Assembly (NCBI GenBank): GCA_900549285.1
Contig: URNW01000004.1
Location: 20,669 to 84,668 of the forward strand
Direction of reading: 5' to 3'
DNA from: an uncultured Mycoplasmatota bacterium
GTDB lineage: Bacteria > Bacillota_I > Bacilli_A > RF39 > UBA660
Length of the DNA stretch: 64,000 nt
The notes beneath the pieces were generated by a model. The model was not told where the DNA came from. It saw only the letters and a list, made by a program, of their open reading frames with translations, and did no database searches. Both the position numbers and the translations under genes were made by a program. Positions 1-8,174 of this stretch are shown here, in pieces. The stretch's first letter is position 1, and each line of letters begins with the position of its first letter.

Positions 1-497
1 AGTACTTTTATTTTTTCACCAGCATTTGAATTTCCAAAGTTATCAATTTTGGAAATACCCGTTCTTTGAATAGCAAGTAAATGAGCATATTCTCTTAGCA
101 AATTGTTGATAATCTGAATACAACTATGAATATAAGTTAAATAGACATTATCTGTTTCAGTAACTGCAAGAGCAATTATTCTGTTTTTTAATTGTTTTAA
201 CTTTTCATAATATATTCTGGTTAGTTCTGCACTTTGATAGGCTCTTTCTTCTATTGGTAAACTCTTACTTTTTAATAAAGATTCGCTTATTATTTTTAAT
301 AAATTAATTGGCATTTTTTCGCCATTATATTCTATTAACAATCTTGTATCTTCGCTTGCAAATTCAGCAATATATTCTTCTAATTTACTATCTATTAATG
401 AGAACTGATCCTGAAATTTTTGATATGCATTTAATTCTTTTTTGTCATCATTTATACTACTATGTGCCCAATTTTTTAATTTATTCAATCTAAACAT
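1..497 (-). CDS. Hypothetical soluble protein of the T4SS-like locus, 3' end beyond window
   Basis: An open frame starts at the ATG at 497-495 and stays open for 165 codons to the left edge, so its C terminus is outside the window. The start overlaps the stop of the VirB6-like gene (TAATG), which indicates translational coupling. The visible part begins MFRLNKLKNWAHSSI and is charged and mostly helical, with no signal peptide or membrane segment. It is likely cytoplasmic or peripheral. I do not recognise a family. By position it should belong to the same operon as the membrane and pilin-like proteins. The frame is convincing because of the coupling and the absence of stops; the function is unknown. 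Confidence 0.7.
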   Translation of the reverse strand, partial: MFRLNKLKNWAHSSINDDKKELNAYQKFQDQFSLIDSKLEEYIAEFASEDTRLLIEYNGEKMPINLLKIISESLLKSKSLPIEERAYQSAELTRIYYEKLKQLKNRIIALAVTETDNVYLTYIHSCIQIINNLLREYAHLLAIQRTGISKIDNFGNSNAGEKIKV

Positions 498-2668
498 TAT
501 TTTTTATCTTTTCCTCCAGAACTAGCTTTTCTTCTCTCTTGTTCCATTTTAATATTTTCTTGAATTTTAGAAGATTGGCTTTCTAAGTAGTCAGAAAGTT
601 TAGATACATTATCGGTTGTTAAATTTCCATTATATTTTTCTTTAATTTCTGGATCATTTTTAAAGCTCTGAACACTATCTAAGGCTTGATTAGCTACAAA
701 TTTTTTCTGTACAATTTCATAAGCTGATTCTGTTTGATCTAGTGCAACCATTGCTTCATTTAAAATTCCCTTAGAGGCAGCAGATGAAAATTGAGCGTCA
801 AATTCAGCAGCTTTAGAACGGTCTATTGATACTGCTGCTAAACCTTTTCCTATTGCTTTTATTTTTTGATTCATTTTACTTTCTAATGCTGCAGCAACTT
901 TAGCATCTTCCACATCTCCAGAGCTTTTTAAAGTTTGAATCATTGCATCCAATTCACTTAAAGTGGTAGCTTGAGTTATTATAGCACGTGGCACTATTTT
1001 CTTTTCCATTATTGCTTTTCCATTTTCATCTTTTCGTCCGCTATCAACTTCTATTTCTTTTTCACCCAATGCATCATTTTCGCCATATTTAAATAAATAC
1101 TTTTTGTCTCTTACGAAACCTTCTGATGTTGATTTAACCGCTTTGGCATCTTTCACAAACTCATTTACTTGTTCTAGCATTTTTTGCTGTGCTTCAAAAC
1201 TTCCACTAGCCCATCCAATTGCATCATTCTTTTTATTATCAACCCATTGTGAGAGGTAGTTGCCCCAGCCACCTGCTGCTTCTCTCTTAGCGCGAGCTCC
1301 TAATGCGTTTGATGCTGCTGTTCCAGCAGCTTTTGGAATATCTCCAAATTTTTCGGTTTTTGCTCCTTGTCTTAATCCTCTAGCTCCTCCAGATAATCCA
1401 GCTAAAGCACCTCTTCCTAATCTGCGTGCCATTGGTTTATCTTTATCATTTACTACACTTCTAATAGCTGCAGTGGCTCCTCCGCCAAACATTGATGCCA
1501 TAGCACCTATTCCTTTTATTAAAGACTTACCGTATTTTCCACTATCAAGTCCTGTAATATCTTTTAATATTTGGGGTGCTTGTTTTACAAATAATATTAT
1601 ACCAATAATAATAAATACTTGTGCAAATAGATATACTGTAAAACTTGCATTGCCACTTATAAAACCGCCTCCAATTAACAATGTTGGCAAATTTTGAACT
1701 ACTAATTTTATTAATAAAATTGCAAAAAATAGAATGGCTAATCTAATAAAAACTTCCACATAAGTCGATAATGTTGCTTTAATCCAATTATTAAAAACCT
1801 TGTTTCCCTGTTCTCCTGGTATTATTCTTGATAAAATTGGCAATGGTGCAATCAACTGATAAACAGCTAATTTTACAGTTCGTATAGCTACATCAATACA
1901 ATATACCAATAAAACAAAGAATGTAAATGCCCCTGCAACTGTAGATATAATGAAATAGTAAGTTACATTTGACTCATGTGAGATACTATATGCAAAAGAT
2001 GATATACTTAAAAAATTGCCAGTTTCTAAGACTGATTCCCAAATACTGTCAAAATTATTATATCCCCCATTAACATTAACAAAGAAAGATACAACTGATA
2101 TCCATCCAATCGTGTTTTTGGTTGCTATTTCCACATTTGAGCAATCATATGTATAATCATTATTTTGTGTACAAAGATTATAATTTGGGTGTAAAAAAGC
2201 TTGCAAAAGATTTGCTGCAATTGTTATTCCTCCATCTTCTATTGTTTCTTCAGAAGTTTCACCAGTCTTATTAGAAGAAGTTCCCAATATAACTTTCCCT
2301 ATAGTATTTTCTGTCAAAATAGCAGTTTGAAATCTTGTAGCAAAAGAAAATATAGTAGGTACTAGTGCTATTAAAACAATTGATATAATTATATCTTTAA
2401 TAATATTTACTGGACCTTTTTTATTTTTTAAGGCATCATCTGGATTTACCATAGATTTCAAAAGAGAATATGCTACTAAAAAGAGTACTATTACTCCAAT
2501 TATGACATATATTCTATTAACTAAAGCATCAATCTCATAAGAATTATCCAAAATATCTATTTGGCATATCACTAAAATGATTTGATAAACCCAACTTATT
2601 AAAGAATAGATGATTCCATCTAAAAACAGTAAAATTCCTATAAAAAAGTTTGATATATTTTCTATCAT
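497..2668 (-). CDS. VirB6/TrbL-like polytopic membrane protein (type IV secretion-like)
   Basis: 723 residues. Hydrophobic segments lie near residues 8-38, 52-71, 92-112, 236-260, 303-324 and 343-362, followed by a long soluble tail. The tail starts Gly/Ala-rich (about 385-480, with GGGATAA and GGARG runs) and becomes charged and helical (about 480-723). This arrangement, an N-terminal multi-helix core and a long cytoplasmic tail, is that of VirB6/TrbL channel components of type IV secretion systems in Gram-positive bacteria. A Cys pair (166, 176) sits in the predicted external loop. It lies between the two pilin-like genes and the partial gene at 1-497. The assignment rests on topology and neighbours, not on a catalytic motif. 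Confidence 0.6.
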   Translation of the reverse strand: MIENISNFFIGILLFLDGIIYSLISWVYQIILVICQIDILDNSYEIDALVNRIYVIIGVIVLFLVAYSLLKSMVNPDDALKNKKGPVNIIKDIIISIVLIALVPTIFSFATRFQTAILTENTIGKVILGTSSNKTGETSEETIEDGGITIAANLLQAFLHPNYNLCTQNNDYTYDCSNVEIATKNTIGWISVVSFFVNVNGGYNNFDSIWESVLETGNFLSISSFAYSISHESNVTYYFIISTVAGAFTFFVLLVYCIDVAIRTVKLAVYQLIAPLPILSRIIPGEQGNKVFNNWIKATLSTYVEVFIRLAILFFAILLIKLVVQNLPTLLIGGGFISGNASFTVYLFAQVFIIIGIILFVKQAPQILKDITGLDSGKYGKSLIKGIGAMASMFGGGATAAIRSVVNDKDKPMARRLGRGALAGLSGGARGLRQGAKTEKFGDIPKAAGTAASNALGARAKREAAGGWGNYLSQWVDNKKNDAIGWASGSFEAQQKMLEQVNEFVKDAKAVKSTSEGFVRDKKYLFKYGENDALGEKEIEVDSGRKDENGKAIMEKKIVPRAIITQATTLSELDAMIQTLKSSGDVEDAKVAAALESKMNQKIKAIGKGLAAVSIDRSKAAEFDAQFSSAASKGILNEAMVALDQTESAYEIVQKKFVANQALDSVQSFKNDPEIKEKYNGNLTTDNVSKLSDYLESQSSKIQENIKMEQERRKASSGGKDKK

Positions 2669-2693
2669 ATTACATCACCTCTAATCTTATACA

Positions 2694-3851
2694 TTAAACA
2701 TTTGTTCCTAAGCCACATGTTGCATCTGTACTTACAATACCTAATAAGTCAAAAATAAAATTAATTAAATTTGGTAAGAAAAATATTATAACCGCTATAA
2801 TTAAACGCTTAATCATATTCTGAGTTGCCTTTTTTATTGCATCATCTTTATTGGAAGCTACAGCTTTAGCAAAATCTATAATTGTTAAAACCAACAATAT
2901 TACTATTGCAGCGTATTTTAAGAACTGAAAGGCAAAATTTAAATAATATGCTGGATCATTTGAATCATGAATATAACCCAAATAACTATTGCATGAATTT
3001 AAATCTCCAAATTCTAAATTATTTTTAAATTCAACATAGGATGCTTCTAGATCTTCTTTGGTATAGCCCTGATCTTCCGCTTGATCAACTAATTGATTCT
3101 GCTCTAATTTAATTTTATTACACTCTTCGGCATTATAATCCTTTGATTCTTCATTACAATATTTTTCCATTTTATCAGTTGCTTCATTATATTGGTCTTG
3201 AACGTTGCTAGGCTTATTGTCAGTCACATCAACGTTATTGATTAAGGTCCCAGTATAATATTCTAGAGTATATAATTTTCCTGCCGTTCCGTCGTGATTA
3301 ACAGTGTTCCTTTTTGCAAATAATAAATCATATGTTGCTTGACAAGTGTCTACATTATAATCACCATAGTTATTTCCACAAGCATATAAGTCATATGTTG
3401 TTTCTACTTTTTTATTTATAAAACCCGTTTCAACAGTGTACTCCATAATATATATTTTTGATGGACATATTAATGCTTTATCCTCACTTGTTACTACTTC
3501 ATCTTCTTTTTGCATGATTATGGCTTCTGTCCAATATAAATATGGCGATTCCATTCCAGCAATAGGAGTATTCCAATTTACATAATGATCTATTGAATCA
3601 TATTCATAAGAAAAAATTTCTTTTTGAGTATTGTCATTATATAAAGAAAAATAATCAATGTCGCCTAAAGATGGTATCCCCGTTCCAAGTCCAATATAAT
3701 CAACTGCTAAGTAATTTCGCCAGCTTGAGTCACCCGTAGAATGGGAAACAGTGTCTTGATAAATACAGCTTCTTGTAGCCATTTCTGCTGCTTGTACATT
3801 AATGGTTCCAATAGAAAATAATATTATAAAGAGGATCAAATATTTCCTCAT
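2694..3851 (-). CDS. Secreted protein with C-terminal two-helix pilin-like (VirB2/TrbC-type) domain
   Basis: 385 residues with an N-terminal signal peptide (about 1-21, ending VQAAE). A Cys-containing extracytoplasmic region of about 280 residues follows, then two transmembrane helices near 307-327 and 349-373. The short cytoplasmic turn between them carries the motif DFAKAVASNKDDAIKK. The same turn (DFxKAxxxNKDDxIKK) is present in the adjacent gene at 3853-4698, so the two are paralogues in the tail only. Two helices around a basic turn is the topology of VirB2/TrbC pilins, here fused to a large ectodomain. It starts 2 nt after the upstream gene's stop, with a GGTGG site before the ATG, so it is in the same operon. 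Confidence 0.6.
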   Translation of the reverse strand: MRKYLILFIILFSIGTINVQAAEMATRSCIYQDTVSHSTGDSSWRNYLAVDYIGLGTGIPSLGDIDYFSLYNDNTQKEIFSYEYDSIDHYVNWNTPIAGMESPYLYWTEAIIMQKEDEVVTSEDKALICPSKIYIMEYTVETGFINKKVETTYDLYACGNNYGDYNVDTCQATYDLLFAKRNTVNHDGTAGKLYTLEYYTGTLINNVDVTDNKPSNVQDQYNEATDKMEKYCNEESKDYNAEECNKIKLEQNQLVDQAEDQGYTKEDLEASYVEFKNNLEFGDLNSCNSYLGYIHDSNDPAYYLNFAFQFLKYAAIVILLVLTIIDFAKAVASNKDDAIKKATQNMIKRLIIAVIIFFLPNLINFIFDLLGIVSTDATCGLGTNV

Positions 3852-3852
3852 T

Positions 3853-4698
3853 CTAATCCACCAACTTTCTACATGAATCGTCTGTTGGTTCTAACATACA
3901 ATGAGTACATCTAGCAAACGTTCCATTGTTTTTATTATAGATATCATCTCCGCCTATTAAATCTACAACAAAATTTAATAAAGTGGGAATAAAGAAAATA
4001 ATAATTCCTGCTATTATACGCATTACCAAAGTTTTAGCAGATTTTTTTATTTCATCATCTTTATTTGCTAACATTGCTTTACCAAAGTCAATACTTCCAA
4101 AAACTATTAGTATAATTGGAATTAATATTTTTAAAAAATAAAATATCCAGCCTAAAGTTGTAAATACTCCCTCTACTGGTCCACTACAAAAAGTATTTGC
4201 ATCAAATTCTGTTTCATCTTCTGTATTAGTAGGAGTAGATCCTGTTCCTGTTCCACTTGAGCTTTTTAAGCTAAAGGGAGTACATCCTTTATAAAGATAT
4301 GCTCCTGAAATTTCATTTAATGTTGAGCAAATACTATCATCTGCTATTCCATAAACATCTACTTGTGGATATCCTACCATCATAGCTATTTTAATAGATT
4401 TTACTTGATTACAATCTACTTTACCATCTGAATCTAAAAAATCTTGATACTTCAATTTGCTTATATTCTCTTCACTTGCATTAGAAACTGTTCCATTCTT
4501 ATATGTTTTATAACTTACTTGAGTAGCATCTTTAAATCCACATTTTAAATCATCTGTGATACTACATTCATATGTAAATGTTTTTTGACTACCACTTACA
4601 GACATAGTTGTACTGTAGGTACATACTTCTGCTGAGACCGCTTTTAAAGATATAAAACTTATTATAAAGACAAATAACAAATACTTTAAGCTCCTCAT
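3853..4698 (-). CDS. Secreted protein with C-terminal two-helix pilin-like domain, first gene of the T4SS-like operon
   Basis: 281 residues. A signal peptide (about 1-23, ending AVSAE) is followed by an extracytoplasmic region with several Cys and a Ser/Thr/Gly linker around residues 145-160. Two transmembrane helices lie near 181-204 and 225-248. The turn reads DFGKAMLANKDDEIKK, matching the paralogue downstream. The C terminus is Cys-rich (CTHC, then another Cys), unlike the paralogue. It is the promoter-proximal gene of the minus-strand locus; a TATAAT lies at 4750-4755 on the minus strand but its -35 is poor. The role as a pilin or pseudopilus subunit is inferred from topology and the VirB6-like neighbour. 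Confidence 0.6.
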   Translation of the reverse strand: MRSLKYLLFVFIISFISLKAVSAEVCTYSTTMSVSGSQKTFTYECSITDDLKCGFKDATQVSYKTYKNGTVSNASEENISKLKYQDFLDSDGKVDCNQVKSIKIAMMVGYPQVDVYGIADDSICSTLNEISGAYLYKGCTPFSLKSSSGTGTGSTPTNTEDETEFDANTFCSGPVEGVFTTLGWIFYFLKILIPIILIVFGSIDFGKAMLANKDDEIKKSAKTLVMRIIAGIIIFFIPTLLNFVVDLIGGDDIYNKNNGTFARCTHCMLEPTDDSCRKLVD

Positions 4699-4786
4699 AA
4701 ACTCCTCCTATATGTATATAAAAATATCTATTTAAAATTAATCAATCTAATTATAACATTGTTTGACATAAAAAAAAAGAATTTTA

Positions 4787-4816
4787 TTGCTTAATTCTCA
4801 ATTTAGAGTATATAAT
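4787..4816 (+). promoter_or_regulatory. Sigma-A-type promoter for murC
   Basis: TTGCTT at 4787-4792 and TATAAT at 4811-4816 are separated by 18 nt. The site lies 24 nt upstream of the murC start, with a GAGGTG ribosome site between. Confidence 0.5.
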
Positions 4817-4840
4817 ATAATAAAGTTTTGAGGTGAATTT

Positions 4841-6214
4841 ATGAAAAAGAAAATTAAAGAATATCAAACAATTCATTTAATTGGTATAGGTGGAGCTAGT
4901 ATGTATGCAATTGCTGCTATGCTTAAAAATGATGGCAAACATGTTACTGGTAGTGATATGCAAGAATCAGAGCATACTAAATATTTAGAAAGTATTGGTA
5001 TTTCCATTACTATTGGACATAATATTGATGTTATTAAAAATGCCGATTTAGTGATTTATACAGCAGCAATTAGTGATGATGATCCTGAGCTTAGTTATGC
5101 AAGAGCAAATCATATTGAAACTGTTGATCGTTCTATTTTTTTAGGAGAATATACGAAAAATTATGAAAATTTAATTTGTATTAGTGGAACTCATGGTAAA
5201 AGTACTACTACTAGTATGCTTGCATCTATTTTTTTAGAAGCTAATTATAATCCAACTATTCATATTGGGGCTTCTTTAAAAAAAATAAAGGGAAATTATT
5301 ATATTGGTAATAAAAAATATTTTATTTTGGAAGCATGTGAATATGTAGATTCTTTTCTTCATTTTCATCCTACAAGTGAAATTATTTTAAATATTGATAA
5401 TGATCATCTTGATTATTTTAAAAATATAGAAAATATAAAAAAATCCTTTCAAAAATATATTAATTTATTACCAAAGAATGGCTTTTTAGTCATAAATAAT
5501 GATGATATTAACATAAAGGATTTAGATATTCATCATAAAAATGTTTTAACTTATGGAATTCAAAATCATGCTAATATCATGGCTAAAAATATTCAATATT
5601 CTAGTTTAGGATTCCCTACTTTTGATGTTTATTACAATGATGAATACTACGATACAATTACTTTAAATGTTCTTGGAAAGCATAATATTATGAATGCCTT
5701 AGCAGTTATCTTAATGAGTATGAATTATCAAATTGATAAAAGCATTATTAAAAAAGCTTTAAAAGAATTTACTGGTGTGGGTAGAAGATTTGAGTATCTT
5801 GGTGAATATAAAAAAGCTCATTTCTTTGATGACTTTGCTCACCATCCAACAGAAATTGCTTCCACATATGAATCTAGTAAAGCGATTAAGCATCATCAAT
5901 CTTGGGCAGTTTTTCAATCTCATACTTATAGTAGAACTTATGAACATTTACAAGAATTTGCAGATATATTAAGTAAATTTGATCATATTATTATTTGCGA
6001 TATTTACCCTGCACGTGAAAAAAATATTTGGAATGTAAAAGAAGAAGATTTGGTTAATTTAATTAAAGAAAAGAATACCCATGTTATACATATTCCTACT
6101 TATGAACAAATTACTCAGTACTTAAAAGAAAATATAGAACCTGATGATTTAGTTATTACAGTTGGAGCTGGTCCTATTAATCAAGTTGCTCAAATGATTT
6201 TAAATAAAAATTAG
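4841..6214 (+). CDS. murC: UDP-N-acetylmuramate--L-alanine ligase
   Basis: 457 residues, the usual MurC length. It adds L-Ala to UDP-MurNAc with ATP in the first cytoplasmic step of peptidoglycan stem-peptide synthesis. The N-terminal dinucleotide-type motif HLIGIGGASMYAIA (about 13-26), the ATP-binding loop SGTHGKSTTTSM (about 114-125), the central DNDHLDY and the C-terminal VGAGPI are all visible. It is transcribed alone, with a GAGGTG site before the ATG, a promoter at 4787-4816 and a terminator at 6237-6257. It lies divergent from the type IV secretion-like locus. murE and dapF lie 2-4 kb away on the opposite strand. Confidence 0.95.
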   Translation: MKKKIKEYQTIHLIGIGGASMYAIAAMLKNDGKHVTGSDMQESEHTKYLESIGISITIGHNIDVIKNADLVIYTAAISDDDPELSYARANHIETVDRSIFLGEYTKNYENLICISGTHGKSTTTSMLASIFLEANYNPTIHIGASLKKIKGNYYIGNKKYFILEACEYVDSFLHFHPTSEIILNIDNDHLDYFKNIENIKKSFQKYINLLPKNGFLVINNDDINIKDLDIHHKNVLTYGIQNHANIMAKNIQYSSLGFPTFDVYYNDEYYDTITLNVLGKHNIMNALAVILMSMNYQIDKSIIKKALKEFTGVGRRFEYLGEYKKAHFFDDFAHHPTEIASTYESSKAIKHHQSWAVFQSHTYSRTYEHLQEFADILSKFDHIIICDIYPAREKNIWNVKEEDLVNLIKEKNTHVIHIPTYEQITQYLKENIEPDDLVITVGAGPINQVAQMILNKN

Positions 6215-6236
6215 ATATTTTAGTAATAAGAATTTT

Positions 6237-6257
6237 GAACCATTTAGGTTCTTTTTT
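6237..6257 (+). terminator. Intrinsic terminator of murC
   Basis: Stem GAACC (6237-6241) and GGTTC (6247-6251) with a 5-nt loop, followed by six T. Confidence 0.75.
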
Positions 6258-6387
6258 ATTAGCAATATGTACTTTGATTTTGAACTTTCATCACATAATA
6301 TAAAATTTTAGCTATGGATTTAATTTCTCATTTAAATTATCTGCTGTTATTTTCTTCATCTAGTTCGTTTGACTATCTATTATTAAT

Positions 6388-6528
6388 TAAAAAAAGAAAC
6401 TTATTTTCTATCTCTAAGTTCCTCTATTTCTTCAACATATTTCTTAACCCATTATTAAGATTTCATCTCTTTTAGCTATCTTTTTTCTTTCTTCATAGCT
6501 TTTTGTCGTGATAAATCTGATCTATAAA
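6388..6528 (-). pseudogene. Decayed 3' end of an unidentified gene with its terminator
   Basis: Immediately after dusB, the minus strand reads a charged peptide (RFITTKSYEERKKIAKRDEI, then a stop). One base shifted, it continues KKYVEEIEELRDRK and stops. A hairpin AACTTA/TAAGTT (6398-6403, 6415-6420) followed by TCTTTTTTT on the minus strand forms a terminator. This looks like the frameshifted tail of a lost gene that now supplies the terminator for the pduL-dusB transcript. The tail is only loosely reminiscent of Rpn/PD-(D/E)XK transposase-nuclease C termini; I cannot confirm that. Confidence 0.3.
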
Positions 6529-7521
6529 TTAGTCTAAATTGGTTAAATATTTTTTATAATTATTTAAAACATTCAAAAAAGCTTCTTCTGTTTTGGTTTT
6601 ACAAATTAAATCTTTATAGTATTTTGCTTCTGGTAGTCCTTTTATATAGGCTAAAGCATGAGTTCTGATTTCTAATAATGCTAATTTTTCATTTTTATCT
6701 TCCTTTAAAAGTTTATAATGTCTTTCTATCATTTCAATTTTATCTAGTCGTGTTGGTTTATCAATTAATATGCCATGTTCTAAATATTCTTTACATTCTT
6801 TAAAAATCCAAGGATTACCAATCGCTCCTCGCCCAATCATTACGGCATCACAACCTGTATATTCAAGCATTTCTTTAGCTTTTTCTCTACTTGTTACATC
6901 CCCATTTCCAATAACAGGGATAGAAACAGATGCTTTTACTTGTTTTATAATATCCCAATTTGCTTTACCACTATAACCTTGGGCTCTAGTTCTAGCATGA
7001 ATAGCAATGGCACTTGCTCCTGCACTTTCACAAACTTTTGCTACCTCACAAGCATTTATATGCTCTTCATCCCAGCCACTTCTTATTTTAACTGTTACTG
7101 GAACAGATACAGCATTTACTACTGCACTAACAATTTCTTTGATTTTGTTAGGATCTTTTAATAGTGCACTTCCCGCTTGGGCTCTTAGAGCAACTTTCGG
7201 AACAGGGCATCCCATATTTATATCAATTATATCTGGATGCATTTGTTCTTCTACTATTTTTGCTGAGGCCACAAAAGAGGCAATATCACTACCAAATATT
7301 TGTTGAGCAATAGGTCGCTCACTTTCACTCATTTTTAATAATTCTAGAGTTTTGCTATTTTTATACATTAAAGCATTTGAACTTACCATTTCAGCATAAA
7401 TCAATCCTGCTCCCATACTTTTTACTATTTTCCGATATGAAGTATTTGAAATACCTGCCATAGGAGCTAAAACTAATCTACTAGGAATTAAAACGTCTTT
7501 AATGTAAAAGCTATTTTTCAA
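6529..7521 (-). CDS. dusB: tRNA-dihydrouridine synthase
   Basis: 330 residues, full length for the FMN-dependent Dus family, which reduces uridines in the tRNA D-loop. Visible signatures are the N-terminal LAPMAGISNTSYR (about 18-30), the INMGCPVPK motif with the catalytic Cys (about 97-105), KIRSGW, GNGDV and GRGAIGNPW near the FMN phosphate site. The catalytic-loop sequence CPVPKVALRAQAGSALL resembles DusB rather than DusA/C. It overlaps the upstream pduL-like gene by 11 nt, so the two are cotranscribed. There is no oddity except the decayed remnant directly downstream. Confidence 0.92.
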   Translation of the reverse strand: MKNSFYIKDVLIPSRLVLAPMAGISNTSYRKIVKSMGAGLIYAEMVSSNALMYKNSKTLELLKMSESERPIAQQIFGSDIASFVASAKIVEEQMHPDIIDINMGCPVPKVALRAQAGSALLKDPNKIKEIVSAVVNAVSVPVTVKIRSGWDEEHINACEVAKVCESAGASAIAIHARTRAQGYSGKANWDIIKQVKASVSIPVIGNGDVTSREKAKEMLEYTGCDAVMIGRGAIGNPWIFKECKEYLEHGILIDKPTRLDKIEMIERHYKLLKEDKNEKLALLEIRTHALAYIKGLPEAKYYKDLICKTKTEEAFLNVLNNYKKYLTNLD

Positions 7522-8080
7522 TTTCTACCTCATCACCTGTTTTTAGAAGGAAACAATTCGCATCATCTTTATCAATATGAATTTCATAAAAGCCATTATC
7601 GCTTACTTTAACAAAAGCTTCCATGATTCCCCCTTTATCATTATCAATTATTAATTTTACTAAATCTTCATTTTTTAAGCCTAATTCTTTGGCTTTTTGA
7701 GGATTCATATGAACATGTCTTTCTGCTTGAATACATGCATCATGGAGGGTTACTTCTCCTTTTGGACCAACAATAGTAATTGTCTCACTATCTTCTAAAT
7801 CACCACTTTGACGTACAGGAGGATTTAAACCTAATACATAAGCATCTGATTTTGATATTTCTACTTGATTATATTTTCTTAATGGACCAATTAATCTAAC
7901 ATTAGGTATTTCTGCTTTTTCGGTCTTTAAAGTTACTGTTTGAAAAGAAGCAAATTCTCCTATCTGATTTAAAGGCCTTTTTATACTTAAAGGTTCATCA
8001 AATAATTGATCATAAACCTCTTTAGTTAAATGTAAATGTCTATTACTCACTGCTATTTTTCCTGTTATTCTTTCTTTCAT
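7511..8080 (-). CDS. pduL: Phosphate propanoyltransferase/phosphotransacylase, PduL family
   Basis: 189 residues. The family transfers acyl groups between CoA and phosphate, and stand-alone members can serve as phosphotransacetylase in acetate/ATP metabolism. The two Zn-binding His clusters are present: SNRHLHL (about 12-18) and ERHVHMNP (about 120-127). Two beta-barrel repeats surround them, and there is no N-terminal encapsulation peptide. No microcompartment shell gene is nearby, so a housekeeping phosphotransacylase role is more likely than propanediol use. That is inference from context. It is translationally coupled to dusB by an 11-nt overlap. Confidence 0.85.
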   Translation of the reverse strand: MKERITGKIAVSNRHLHLTKEVYDQLFDEPLSIKRPLNQIGEFASFQTVTLKTEKAEIPNVRLIGPLRKYNQVEISKSDAYVLGLNPPVRQSGDLEDSETITIVGPKGEVTLHDACIQAERHVHMNPQKAKELGLKNEDLVKLIIDNDKGGIMEAFVKVSDNGFYEIHIDKDDANCFLLKTGDEVEIEK

Positions 8081-8120
8081 TTTATCACTCTTTTCTGATA
8101 TCTATTTTACCATTTTTTAA

Positions 8121-8151
8121 AGAAAAAAAGAAGATTAATTTTAATTCTTCT
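8121..8151 (-). terminator. Intrinsic terminator after murE
   Basis: The hairpin arms AGAAGA (8129-8134) and TCTTCT (8146-8151) extend inward through TAA/TTA. On the minus strand a TTTTTTTC run follows. It lies 24 nt past the murE stop. Confidence 0.6.
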
Positions 8152-8174
8152 AAATTCTTTTGTAAACGAAATTT

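Larger units (their letters stand above)
6215..6528. other. Gene-free stretch between convergent murC and dusB
   Basis: The 314 nt hold the murC terminator (6237-6257), about 130 nt of featureless AT-rich DNA (6258-6387), a minus-strand terminator (6388-6420) and a short decayed coding remnant up to the dusB stop. No intact gene is seen. Confidence 0.6.

Noticed and set aside
1260..1697. Long plus-strand open frame (145 codons) opposite the VirB6-like gene
   Set aside because: It is an antisense shadow of the Gly/Ala-rich tail, whose GC-richer codons lack stops on the other strand. It has no ribosome site and an implausible Pro/Ala-rich product.
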